From Roseithermus sacchariphilus (lineage in GTDB: Bacteria > Bacteroidota > Rhodothermia > Rhodothermales > MEBIC09517), in assembly GCA_003285105.1 (NCBI GenBank), contig CP030158.1, positions 787,447 through 851,446 of the forward strand: a stretch of 64,000 nt of DNA. The letters are read 5' to 3'. The translations under genes were made by a program, and so were the position numbers. A model generated the notes under the pieces. That model was not told the origin of the DNA. It did no database searches and saw only the letters and a list, made by a program, of their open reading frames with translations. This document shows positions 43,296-52,246 of the stretch, one piece after another. Positions within the stretch are counted from its first letter, which is position 1; each line of letters starts with the position of its first letter.

Positions 43296-44793
43296 TATTA
43301 TCGAAAGTTGTGGATGAGCAGGCGGCCTGGCCGTCGCTGCAGAACACAAAAAGGCGTATCCTGATTGCGGCTAACATCAACCGCCCCGATGGGGCACAAC
43401 CAGGACACGCCTTATGCACAACCAAGCTACTGTTCTTTCGCTTAAGAAGGAAGAGGCCCGTACGCAGGAAGAGGCCCGTACGCAGGAAGAGGCCCGTACG
43501 CAGGAAGACGCGCAGGAAGACGCCCGGTCGGTTCTCGACGAGATCGTGCGCCGAGGTGCCCAGCAACTGCTGCAGAAGGCCATTGAAGACGAGGTAGCAG
43601 CCTACATTGAGCGCCACCGTGATCAGCGCGATGAGCATGGCCACCGCCTCGTCGTACGCAACGGTCGCCAGCCGGCTCGTGAGATCGTCACGGGTGCCGG
43701 ACCGCTTGTCATTGAGCGGCCGCGGGTCCACGATCGCCGGGAAGGGCACCACTTCACCAGCTCGATTTTGCCTCGCTATCTGCGACGTAGTCCCTCGCTC
43801 GATGCGCTGATCCCGGTGCTCTACCTCAAAGGGGTCTCGACGGGAGACTTCAGCGAAGCGCTCACGGCCATACTCGGCGAAGGGGCCTCGGGACTCTCGC
43901 CGACCAACATCGTCCGGTTGAAAGAGGCCTGGCAGGCCGAGTTCGAGGCCTGGAGCCGGCGCGACCTGTCGCAGAAGCACTACGTCTACCTCTGGGCGGA
44001 CGGCATCTACTTCAACGTGCGCCTGACACCCGAGCGACCTTGTATGCTGGTCTTGATGGGCGCAACCGCCGACGGTCGCAAGGAACTGGTAGGGTTGCTC
44101 GATGGCGAGCGAGAAAGCAAGCTCTCCTGGAAGGAGATGTTGCTCGACTTGAAGCGGCGTGGGCTCAAGAAAGCGCCTCTGCTGGCCATCGCAGACGGCG
44201 CCCTTGGCTTCTGGCCGGCTCTCGAGGAGGTCTTCCCGAGTACACGCCATCAGCGGTGCTGGGTACACAAGACGGCCAACGTGCTCGACAAGATGCCCAA
44301 GTCGCTCCAGGGCGTAGCCAAGCAGAAGCTGAAGGCGATCTACCAGGCGCCCACGCGCCGTGAGGCCCACGCGCCGTGAGGCCCTCGAGGCGCTCGATGA
44401 CTTCGAGGCGCTCTACGGCGACCGGTACGCGAAGGCCGTCGCGTGCCTGCGCAAGGATCAAGACGTGCTGCTGACCTTCTACGACTTCCCTGCGGCACAC
44501 TGGAAGCATCTGCGGACGACGAACCCGATCGAATCGACCTTCGCAACAGTGCGGCACCGTACCAGGCAGACGAAGGGCTGCGGATCCAGAGCAGCAGCCC
44601 TGTCGATGGTCTACAAGTTGGTGCGAGAAGCCGAAAAGCACTGGCACCGACTAGACGGCTACAAGACGATTATGATGATCCTTCACGGAGTGACCTTCGT
44701 CGATGGCGAACCAATTGATGCCGCCAGACAGGCCGCTTGAACCGAGCAACAGGATGCGCTACCTGAAGGCCTCATCCACAACATTTGACTATA
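43296..44793. mobile_element. IS256-family insertion sequence (~1.5 kb), left end disturbed by IS630
   Basis: Imperfect 23-bp terminal inverted repeats: left end starts TATTATCGAAAG, right end (reverse strand) starts TATAGTCAAATG, and both continue GTTGTGGATGAG (19 of 23 match). IS630 copy 2 sits exactly at the left end, at a TA. No flanking target duplication was found, perhaps because the left junction was altered. Confidence 0.75.
43414..44740 (+). pseudogene. IS256-family transposase (mutator type), frameshifted
   Basis: First frame 43414-44379 and second to 44740 together make a ~440-residue mutator-type transposase. DDE residues: Asp in YLWADGIYFNV, Asp in LAIADGALGFWPALEEV, Glu in RTTNPIESTFATVRHRT. 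A 16-bp tandem duplication at 44349-44380 (GCCCACGCGCCGTGAG twice) breaks the frame; deleting one copy restores it. The N-terminus has an 18-bp tandem repeat giving EEARTQ three times (43450-43505), unusual for the family. Confidence 0.87.
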
Positions 44794-44797
44794 TCTC

Positions 44798-45315
44798 TCA
44801 GCGGTCAGCCGTCAGCCGTCAGCTATCAGCCCGGAGCCCACGGCCCACAGCCCGGAGCCCACGGCCCACAGCCCGGAGCCCACGGCCCACAGCCCGGAGC
44901 CCACAGCCCGGAGCCCACGGCCCACAGCCCGGAGCCCACGGCCCACAGCCCGGAGCCCACGGCCCACAGCCCGGAGCCCACGGCCCACAGCCCGGAGCCC
45001 ACAGCCCGGAGCCCACGGCCCACAGCCCGGAGCCCACGGCCCACAGCCCGGAGCCCACGGCCCACAGCCCGGAGCCCACGGCCCACAGCCCGGAGCCCAC
45101 GGCCCACAGCCCGGAGCCCACGGCCCACAGCCCGGAGCCCACGGCCCACAGCCCGGAGCCCACAGCCCGGAGCCCACGGCCCACAGCCCGGAGCCCACGG
45201 CCCACAGCCCGGAGCCCACGGCCCACAGCCCGGAGCCCACGGCCCGGCTCACCGCCGAAAACTACTGACCGCTGACCGCTGAAAGCTGACGGCTGAAAGC
45301 TGACCGCTGACGGCC
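44798..45315. repeat. Long satellite module: ~418 bp of 21-bp satellite between inverted 7-bp arms
   Basis: Left arm CAGCGGTCAGCCGTCAGC (44798-44827), satellite 44829-45245 of about 20 units CCCGGAG-CCCACGG-CCCACAG with some 14-bp partial units, conserved tail (GGCTCACCGCCGAAAACTAC), right arm of GCTGACC/GCTGAAA words (45266-45315). It abuts the TerC stop codon at 45316. Same architecture as 40438-40710 but with more than twice the unit number. No gene. Confidence 0.9.
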
Positions 45316-46089
45316 TCACCGCTCCACGCGGGTGATCATCTTCTCCAGCATGGGTTTGCGGAGGTGAACGGGAGGAGGTGGGGTCGGCTTCTTCCGGGTC
45401 GCCCGCTGGTTGAGCATCTCCACGAACAGCGAGAAGCCCATCGCCGAGTAGATGTACCCCTTCGGGATGTGCACCTCGAACCCTTCGGCGACGAGCGTGA
45501 AGCCGATCAGCAGCAGAAAGCTCAGCGCCAGCATCTTCACCGTCGGGTGCGCCTCGATGAACGCCGCAATCCGGTTGGCCGAGAGCATCATCACGATGAT
45601 GGCGATGACGACGGCAATGATCATGACCATGACGTCCTCGGCCATGCCCACGGCCGTGATGACCGAATCCAGCGAGAAGACCAGGTCGAGCAGGAGGATC
45701 TGGACGATGACGCTGGTGAAGGAGGCCACCTTCACACCGCGGGTGTGCTCGGCCTCGCCTTCGAGCCGGGCGTGAATCTCGTGGGTGCTCTTGCCGATCA
45801 GGAACAGCCCCCCGGCGAGCAGGATGAGGTCGCGCCCGGAGATGGCCTCGTTGAAGACCTCGAAGAGCGGGGCCGTCAGGCGCATGATCCAGGTGAGCGA
45901 CAGCAGCAGCGCCACCCGCCCGAACAGCGCCAGCCCCAGCCCGATGAGCCGGGCTCGCGGCTGTTGCGCCGCCGGCAACCGGTTCGTGAGGATGGAGATG
46001 AAAACGATGTTGTCGATGCCGAGGACGATCTCCAGGGCCGTCAGCGTGGCCAGGGCCACCCAGGCTTCCGGGGTCGAAATCCATTCCAT
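45316..46089 (-). CDS. TerC family integral membrane protein
   Basis: 257 residues, seven or so membrane segments. Family motifs: ALEIVLGIDNIVFISILTNRLP near the N-terminus with conserved Asp-Asn, LILLAGGLFLIGKSTHEIH mid-protein, and VQILLLDLVFSLDSVITAVGMAED. TerC proteins are linked to metal (manganese) efflux and tellurite resistance; no ter operon is nearby. The C-terminal tail is proline/lysine rich. Start 46089 fits family length; a longer frame to 46218 adds non-membrane sequence. Confidence 0.92.
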   Translation of the reverse strand: MEWISTPEAWVALATLTALEIVLGIDNIVFISILTNRLPAAQQPRARLIGLGLALFGRVALLLSLTWIMRLTAPLFEVFNEAISGRDLILLAGGLFLIGKSTHEIHARLEGEAEHTRGVKVASFTSVIVQILLLDLVFSLDSVITAVGMAEDVMVMIIAVVIAIIVMMLSANRIAAFIEAHPTVKMLALSFLLLIGFTLVAEGFEVHIPKGYIYSAMGFSLFVEMLNQRATRKKPTPPPPVHLRKPMLEKMITRVER

Positions 46090-46348
46090 GGGGCCGGTCC
46101 GGTCGTGGTGGAAAGACGATGCAGGGCGGTGGACGATGGAGCCTCGCCAGACGGAACGCGCCCGTCCGACCCCGGCTCGAAACCACTTCGCCGCAAAGAT
46201 AGGGTGAAGACCGGACAACGGCTGCGCCCCCGGGGCCGGACGCCGGCTCGCCGCGCACGACGCCGCTGGACCACGACGCCGGTGTTTTCCGGGTAGGCAT
46301 CGTATCTTGGCACGCGTCCGTTTTCCGTCCGTCCACCGGTGTCATGTC

Positions 46349-48292
46349 ATGCGCGTGCTCGTTCCGTTCTGGTTGCCGCTGTTGCTGGTCGTCCCGGCCT
46401 TCGGGCAGGGCTACGGGGCCTACGTCAATGCCGAGACGAACACCTCCGTCGGAAGCGACTCGCTCTGGGTCACCGTCGGCGGTGAGCGGCACGGTGTCAG
46501 CTTCTTCCGGCGGGAGCGCTTCCCCGGCGTCGAATACGAGCCGGGCGATACGTTGACCTTCGACCGCTACCATACCGTCGAGGTGATGTATGCCTGGCTC
46601 CGTCGCTGGGCCGAGCAGTACCCGACCCTGGTCGACCTCTACGAAGTCGGCCGCAGCTTCGAGGGGCGGCCGATCCTCCAGGTGACGCTGACGAACAAGG
46701 AGACGGGGGCCCATACGGACAAGCCTGCGGCCTTCTTCGAGGGCGGCCGCCACAGCGGCGAGATCACCAGCAGCGAGTCCGTCCTCTGGCTCATCCAGCA
46801 CCTGCTCACCGCCTACGGCACCGACCCGCAGATCACGGCGCTGCTCGACGCGAACGCGCTCTACCTCCGCCCGCAGAACAACCCCGACGGCGCCACGCTC
46901 TACCTGCACTCCGCCCAGTCCAACCGCAGCAGCGTCCGCCCCCACGACAGCGACCGCGACGGGCTCGTGGACGAGGACCCGCCGGAGGATCTCGACGGCG
47001 ACGGGGTCATCTACACCATGCGGCGGCGCGTCGGGGAGGGCGAGGAAGACAAAGGCAACGCGATCCTCGACCCGCGCGACCCGTCCGGCCGGTTGATGCG
47101 GTTCGTGCCGGAAGGCCTCGGCGACTGGATCGTGACCTCCGAGGGGCGGGACAACGACGGCGACGGCAAGGTCAACGAGGACGGCATCGGGGGGCTGGAT
47201 CTGCACCGCAACTACCCGGAGAACTGGCGGCCCGAGCCGGGCCAGGAGGCCACCGGACGCGGCTACACGCAGTTCGGAGCCGGTGCGTACCCGCTCAGCG
47301 AGCCGGAAACCCGATCCGTGGTGCTCTGGACGCTCCGCCACCCTAACATTAGCGTCGCCAACAGCATGGACACCCGCGTGCCGATGCACCTGCGCCCGCC
47401 CTCTACCTCGCGCAGCAACGAGCGGATGTTCCCCGAGGACCTGCGCTACTACACCTACTTCGACAGCCTCGGCGTGCGCCTCACCGGCTATTACTGGGCC
47501 GGCGACGTCTACGAGGGTTTCTTCCGCCGCACCCCCGTCGACCCCGTCACCGGCGACCCGTGGAAGCCGGTGCCGCTCTTCGGCCACGGGCCGGACTACG
47601 GGTACTTCTACTACGGCGCCATCTGGTACGGCGACGAGCTGTGGGACAACGGCCGCCGCGAAGACTACAACGCCGACGGCATCCGGGACGACTACGACGC
47701 GCTCGTCTACGCCGACCGCACGTACCCGCAGGGGGTTACGGACGGCCGCGTCTTCAAGCCATGGACGGCCTTCGACCACCCGGACTACGGCCCCGTCGAG
47801 ATCGGCGGGTTCCACCCGAAGTTCTTCGCCCAGAACGGTCCGCCGGAGGAACTGGAGCGCTGGGCGAAGAACCAGGCGCTGTTCAACCTCCAGCTGGCGC
47901 TCCACCTGCCGCGGATCGTCCTCGATGACGTCTCGGTCGAACGCCTTCAGGCCGGGGCCGACAGCGCCACCTACCGCATTACGGCCCGGTGGACCAACAC
48001 CGGCCGGCTTCCGACGGCGCTCGAGCAGGCGAAGCTCGTCAAGATCGTGCAGGAGGATCGCGCCCGCCTGGTCTTTGCGGACTCGCTCACGCACATCCGC
48101 CGGCCCGTCGTGAAGATCCTCGACCCGGCGCTGTTCGACAAGACCGTCTATGCGGGCTGGACGCAGCCGGGGGAGACGAAGACGGTGCAGTTCACCGTGT
48201 GCGTCTATGGCACCGAACCCGTCGAGGGCGAACTGCACGTCCTCTCCACGCGCGGCGGCAAGCAGACGGCCGCCTTCCGCCTGGAACGGTGA
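46349..48292 (+). CDS. M14 family zinc carboxypeptidase, secreted
   Basis: 647 residues. Signal peptide (PFWLPLLLVVPAFGQ), then the M14 domain: zinc ligands His135 and Glu138 in GGRHSGEITSSE, substrate-binding NNPDG, and third zinc His expected near LDLHRNYPENW or the later segment. An inserted calcium-loop-like stretch (DSDRDGLVDEDPPEDLDGDG) resembles other bacterial secreted M14 proteins. A C-terminal beta-sandwich (VKILDPALFDKTVYAGWTQP) lacks a type IX sorting motif. The divergent neighbour is TerC; the dipeptidase gene follows 77 bp downstream, suggesting a peptide-degradation pair. Confidence 0.85.
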   Translation: MRVLVPFWLPLLLVVPAFGQGYGAYVNAETNTSVGSDSLWVTVGGERHGVSFFRRERFPGVEYEPGDTLTFDRYHTVEVMYAWLRRWAEQYPTLVDLYEVGRSFEGRPILQVTLTNKETGAHTDKPAAFFEGGRHSGEITSSESVLWLIQHLLTAYGTDPQITALLDANALYLRPQNNPDGATLYLHSAQSNRSSVRPHDSDRDGLVDEDPPEDLDGDGVIYTMRRRVGEGEEDKGNAILDPRDPSGRLMRFVPEGLGDWIVTSEGRDNDGDGKVNEDGIGGLDLHRNYPENWRPEPGQEATGRGYTQFGAGAYPLSEPETRSVVLWTLRHPNISVANSMDTRVPMHLRPPSTSRSNERMFPEDLRYYTYFDSLGVRLTGYYWAGDVYEGFFRRTPVDPVTGDPWKPVPLFGHGPDYGYFYYGAIWYGDELWDNGRREDYNADGIRDDYDALVYADRTYPQGVTDGRVFKPWTAFDHPDYGPVEIGGFHPKFFAQNGPPEELERWAKNQALFNLQLALHLPRIVLDDVSVERLQAGADSATYRITARWTNTGRLPTALEQAKLVKIVQEDRARLVFADSLTHIRRPVVKILDPALFDKTVYAGWTQPGETKTVQFTVCVYGTEPVEGELHVLSTRGGKQTAAFRLER

Positions 48293-48369
48293 GGGGCCGG
48301 GGGGATCGGACCGGCGCTCCCCCGCCGGGTCCCCGTAACCGCATCGACGTATCGACCGGTACCTGGACC

Positions 48370-49581
48370 ATGAAACGCCTTCTGCCCGGTCTTCTGGCCG
48401 TGCTGCTCCTGGCTCTGCTGGCCGGCCGGGCCGTGCTGCCCGGCTACGTGGACCGGCAGATGAACGTCGTCGCGCCGACCGGCCTGGTTGCCGTGTCCGA
48501 GGAGGCCCGGCGGCTCCACGACGCGCTCTTCGTGGCCGATCTGCACGACGACCTGCTGCTGTGGGACCGCGACCCGCTGGAGCGGGCGGCCCACGGGCAT
48601 ACGGACGTGCCCCGCCTGATCGAGGGCAACGTCGCGCTGCAGGTGTTCTCGGCGGTGACGAAGACGCCGCGTGGCCTGAACTACGAGCGCAACGACGCCG
48701 ACTCGGACATGGTGACGCCGCTGGTGATCGTGCAGGGCTGGCCGCTGCGGACGTGGACGAGCCTGGCCGAGCGGGCGCTCTACCAGGCCGAGCGGCTGCA
48801 CGCGGCGGCCGCCCGGGCCCCGGACCGCCTCGTCGTCATCGAGACGCGGGACGACCTCAGCCGCTACCTCGCCCGCCGTGCCCGGACGCCGGCGATGACG
48901 GCCGGGCTGCTCGCCATCGAGGGGCTGCACGCGCTCGACGGGGACATCGCCACGCTCCAGCGGCTCTACGACGCCGGCTATCGCATGATGGGCCTGACCC
49001 ACTTCTTCGACAACGAGGTCGCCGGCTCGGCCCACGGCGTGGCCCGCGGCGGCCTCACCGCCCTGGGCCGGGACGTCGTCCGCCGCATGGAAGCCCTGGG
49101 CATCCTCGTCGACCTCGCCCACGCCTCGCCCCAGACGGTGGACGAGGTGCTGGCGATGGCGACCCGCCCGGTCGTCGTCTCCCACACGGGCGTGCAGGCC
49201 ACCTGCCCCGGCCCCCGCAACCTGACCGACGACCAGCTCCGCCGCATCGCGGCGACGGGCGGCCTCGTCGGTATCGGCTTCTGGGACGGGGCCGTCTGCG
49301 AGATCGGGCCGCGCTCCACCGCCCGCGCCCTCCGGCACGCCGCCGACGTCGCCGGCGTCCGGCACGTCGCCCTCGGCTCTGACTACGACGGCGCGACGAC
49401 GGTCCCCTTCGATGCCGCTGACCTGGTGCAGATGACGCAGGCGCTGCTGGACGAGGGGTTCACCCCGGACGAGGTGCGCGCGATCATGGGCGGCAACGTC
49501 CTGCGCCTCTTGCAGGCCACCCTGCCGGCCTCATCCGTCCGGGAGTCCCCTCCATCCCCCATGTCGTATCCCCCCGAGTGA
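48370..49581 (+). CDS. Membrane dipeptidase (M19, renal dipeptidase-like)
   Basis: 403 residues with an N-terminal membrane anchor (LLAVLLLALLAGRAVLPGY). M19 features: metal-binding HDD in FVADLHDDLLLWDRD, Glu in LLAIEGLHALDGD, GLTHFFDNEVAGS, His in VDLAHASPQTVDEVL, VVSHTGVQATCPGPRNLTDDQLR, and substrate-binding GSDYDGA. It hydrolyses dipeptides, including D-residue containing ones. Its stop overlaps the galactokinase start (TGATG), so the two genes are probably co-translated despite unrelated functions. Confidence 0.9.
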   Translation: MKRLLPGLLAVLLLALLAGRAVLPGYVDRQMNVVAPTGLVAVSEEARRLHDALFVADLHDDLLLWDRDPLERAAHGHTDVPRLIEGNVALQVFSAVTKTPRGLNYERNDADSDMVTPLVIVQGWPLRTWTSLAERALYQAERLHAAAARAPDRLVVIETRDDLSRYLARRARTPAMTAGLLAIEGLHALDGDIATLQRLYDAGYRMMGLTHFFDNEVAGSAHGVARGGLTALGRDVVRRMEALGILVDLAHASPQTVDEVLAMATRPVVVSHTGVQATCPGPRNLTDDQLRRIAATGGLVGIGFWDGAVCEIGPRSTARALRHAADVAGVRHVALGSDYDGATTVPFDAADLVQMTQALLDEGFTPDEVRAIMGGNVLRLLQATLPASSVRESPPSPMSYPPE

Positions 49582-50741
49582 TGTCCGCCGCCTCCTTTTT
49601 CGAAGATCTGTTCGGCCACGTGCCGAACGTAGTGGCCGAGGCCCCAGGACGGGTCGAGGTCATCGGCAACCACCTCGACTACAACGGCGGGCTCGTGCTG
49701 GGCGCGGCGGTGGACCGCCACGTGCGGGTGGCGCTGCGGAGGCACGACGGCCCGCGGGTGCGGCTGCGCAGCGCCGGCTTCGAGGCGGTCGAGGTGCCGC
49801 TGGAGGCCGTGAGGCCGCAGGCGGGTGCGGCGGCCTGGGCCAACTACCCGCTCGGGGTGTTGCACGTGCTGCGCGAGGCGGGGCTGGCGGTTCCGGCCGG
49901 GTTCGACCTGGCGGTGACGAGCACGCTGCCGGCCGGCGCCGGGCTGAGCAGCAGCGCCGCCCTCGAACTGGCCACGGCCATGGCGCTGGTGGAGGCGTTC
50001 GCACCCGGCTGTGCAGGCCGCAGCCGGTTCGACCGGCTGGCGCTGGTGCGGCTCGCGCGCCGGGCCGAGAACACCTTCGTCGGCATGCCGTGCGGCCTCC
50101 TCGACCAGGGCGTCGTCGCCTTCGGGCAGGCCGGGTACCTCGTGCTCGTCGATGCCCGCCGCGAGACGTTCACGCCGGTGCCGGTGCCGGACGGAGTGGC
50201 CTTCTGGATCCTCGACACCCGCCACAAGCACGCCCTCGTCGACTCCCGCTACGCCGAACGCCACCGGGAATGCCGCGACGCCCTGAAGCGGTTGCAGGCC
50301 GTCTGCCCCGGCCTCACGGACCTGGCGGACGTGACGCCGGAGCAGGTGGAGCGACACCGGGACGCACTGCCGGGAGCGCTCTACCGCCGCGCCCGCCACG
50401 TGGCCGAGGAGCAGCAGCGCGTCAGGGCGTGCCTCCAGGCCCTGGCCGCCGGCGACCTCGACGCCGTCGGGCGGCTGCTGACGGCCTCCCACCACAGCTC
50501 CCGCGACCTGTTCGAGAACAGCACGCCCGAGCAGGATCGGCTGGTCGAGGCGCTGGTGGGGCGGCCCGGCGTCTACGGTGCCCGGCTCACCGGCGGCGGC
50601 TTCGGCGGGGCCGTGATGGCGCTGACCACGACCGCCTTCGACGGCATGGCCGCCGTGGCCGAGCGGTACCGCCGGGAGGTCGGAGCCGGGATCGACGTGC
50701 TGCGCTGCGAGACGGCCGAGGGCGTCCGCCGGATCGCGTGA
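49581..50741 (+). CDS. galK: Galactokinase
   Basis: 386 residues, GHMP kinase fold; phosphorylates galactose at C1 in the Leloir pathway. Signature regions: APGRVEVIGNHLDYNGGLVL (residues ~22-41), where the usual G-E-H-T-D-Y reads G-N-H-L-D-Y; the ATP loop LPAGAGLSSSAALELATAMA; FVGMPCGLLDQGVVAFGQAG; and C-terminal LTGGGFGGAVMAL. The Glu-to-Asn change in the signature is noteworthy and could alter sugar preference. ATG at 49581 overlaps the dipeptidase stop. No other gal genes are adjacent. Confidence 0.85.
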   Translation: MSAASFFEDLFGHVPNVVAEAPGRVEVIGNHLDYNGGLVLGAAVDRHVRVALRRHDGPRVRLRSAGFEAVEVPLEAVRPQAGAAAWANYPLGVLHVLREAGLAVPAGFDLAVTSTLPAGAGLSSSAALELATAMALVEAFAPGCAGRSRFDRLALVRLARRAENTFVGMPCGLLDQGVVAFGQAGYLVLVDARRETFTPVPVPDGVAFWILDTRHKHALVDSRYAERHRECRDALKRLQAVCPGLTDLADVTPEQVERHRDALPGALYRRARHVAEEQQRVRACLQALAAGDLDAVGRLLTASHHSSRDLFENSTPEQDRLVEALVGRPGVYGARLTGGGFGGAVMALTTTAFDGMAAVAERYRREVGAGIDVLRCETAEGVRRIA

Positions 50742-50963
50742 GCCGGGCCGCCTCGGCCTTCGCGGGCGTGCTCGGGGTCGACCCGTTGCTTGTTTGAACA
50801 ATTGAATATATGTTTGAAAAAGCGGTGAACGGGTTCGCCTTGCCGGCAAGCGCGGTGAGACGGCCAGACCGTCGGAGGCGTCTATGCCCCGCGCGAAGCC
50901 CGGACGATGACCTGTTCGCCGCCGCTACGGCACGGTTCCCTCCCACCAACCCGATCCTGCGTC

Positions 50964-51353
50964 ATGAACATTGCACTCCTCAAAATCGGGCGGATCATCT
51001 ACGCGATCCCGTTCGCCATCTTCGGGCTGTTCCACTTCATGAATGCCGGAGCCATGGCCGGCATGGTGCCGCTGCCGGGCGGGGTGTTCTGGGTGTATCT
51101 GACGGGCGTGGCCCTCATCGCCGCGTCGGTCGCCATCCTGATCAACCGGTATGCCCGGCTCGCCTGCCAGTTGCTGGGGGTGATGCTGTTCATCTTCGCG
51201 CTGAGCATCCACCTGCCGGGGGTGCTGGGGGCCGCCGACGAAGCGGCCATGGCCCTCTCCATGACCGGCCTGCTGAAGGACATCGCCCTCGGCGGTGCGG
51301 CCTGGGCCATCGCCGACACCTTCGCCCCGCAGACCGGAGCCCCGGCAGCCTGA
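50964..51353 (+). CDS. DoxX family membrane protein
   Basis: 129 residues, four membrane helices (ALLKIGRIIYAIPFAIFGLFHF, VFWVYLTGVALIAASVAILI, ACQLLGVMLFIFALSIHLP, and a last helix with LLKDIALGGAAWAIAD). Motif GLFHFMNA near residue 20 and the length match the DoxX/DoxD-like family of quinone-related membrane proteins. Start ATG 50964; a longer frame at 50907 has no support. The 222-bp upstream gap has no gene. Confidence 0.82.
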   Translation: MNIALLKIGRIIYAIPFAIFGLFHFMNAGAMAGMVPLPGGVFWVYLTGVALIAASVAILINRYARLACQLLGVMLFIFALSIHLPGVLGAADEAAMALSMTGLLKDIALGGAAWAIADTFAPQTGAPAA

Positions 51354-51421
51354 CCGGCAGCCTGACCGGCGGCCTGACCGCGCCGCTGCGGTAGCGCAGG
51401 ACGGACGCGCCCGGGGTTCGG

Positions 51422-52075
51422 CTAGGACTCCGAGCCGGTCCGGGCGCGTTCGGCCTCGCGGGCCAGCCACTCTGCATAGGACAGCCGCTCGAGTTCGAAG
51501 CGGTCGCGGGTGCGGACGTAGCCGTGGCCCTGCATCCGGCCCACCAGGTGCAGCCGGTCCGTGCGGACGTAAAGCCGCTCGGGGTCGATGAGGTCGTCGC
51601 GGATGTGGAGGTAGTGCACCTGGCCGACGATCATACGGGTGTGCCCGATGGTGAGGGTGACCACCTCCGTGCACTCCAGGCTCGCCGGGGCGTCGGCCAG
51701 GCGGGGCACGTCGAGGCGCACCGACGGCGCCGTGGCCAGCCCGAGCGCGTCCACCTCGCTGACCTCCGGCGGGAAGTCGGTGGCGGCCAGGTTCATGCGC
51801 TCCACCAGCGCCTCGTCCACCAGGTTGACGACGAACTGGCGCGTGGCCGCGATGTTGCGGGCGGTGTCCTTGGGGCGGTCCGGCCCCCGGTCGCCCGGAC
51901 CGATGACGACCACCGGCGGGTCGGCGCCCATGGTGTTGAAGTAGCTGAACGGCGCCGCGTTCACCCGTCCCTGTTCGTCCTGCGACGTGACGAAGGCGAT
52001 GGGCCGGGGCACGATGACGCCGGTGAGCAGCTTGTAGCGGTCGCCGGGGGTGAGGTCGGTGAAGTCGAACGTCAT
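51422..52075 (-). CDS. Flavin reductase family protein (FMN-binding split barrel)
   Basis: 217 residues. Family motifs: LTGVIVPRPIAFVTSQDEQGRVNAAPFSYFNTMGADPPVVVIG with the FMN-binding Ser/Asn cluster, KDTARNIAATRQFVVNLVDE, and VVTLTIGHTRMIVGQVHYLHI. Such proteins bind FMN and reduce it or act as partners of monooxygenases. The nearby ring-cleaving dioxygenase gene lies upstream on the same strand (127 bp), so both may serve aromatic compound breakdown (inference). Confidence 0.88.
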   Translation of the reverse strand: MTFDFTDLTPGDRYKLLTGVIVPRPIAFVTSQDEQGRVNAAPFSYFNTMGADPPVVVIGPGDRGPDRPKDTARNIAATRQFVVNLVDEALVERMNLAATDFPPEVSEVDALGLATAPSVRLDVPRLADAPASLECTEVVTLTIGHTRMIVGQVHYLHIRDDLIDPERLYVRTDRLHLVGRMQGHGYVRTRDRFELERLSYAEWLAREAERARTGSES

Positions 52076-52201
52076 GGGGTGAGGGAAGATCGAAGGAAGA
52101 AGGTCGAACGGCGGCCCGGAAGCTGCATCCCGGGCCGGCCGGGGGAAGGCCGCAGGACGGCAGGGAGAACGAATCGGGCATCCGAAGCCGCGGTTCCGGC
52201 C

Positions 52202-52246
52202 GTCAGCGTTCAGCGGCCCCGCCCGGCGGCTGACCGCTGACGGCTT
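52202..52246. repeat. Short inverted 7-bp repeat module overlapping a gene 3' end
   Basis: CCGTCAGCGTTCAGCGG then GGCTGACCGCTGACGG around a short CCCCGCCCGG core. It overlaps the last codons (EAVSGQPPGGAAER) of the ring-cleaving dioxygenase, so part of the module is translated. Confidence 0.7.

Noticed and set aside
40482..45245. CRISPR array
   Set aside because: The repeats are contiguous 21-bp units without unique spacers, and no cas gene is present.
44703..45282. Proline/arginine-rich and glycine/tryptophan-rich 'proteins' (PTARSPR and WAVGSGL repeats) on both strands
   Set aside because: The 21-bp satellite keeps every frame open; no start context, no domain, and the same DNA gives 'proteins' on both strands.
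44819..48238. 1139-codon minus-strand frame across M14 peptidase, TerC and satellite DNA
   Set aside because: It crosses unrelated genes and repeats; only the real genes show family motifs.
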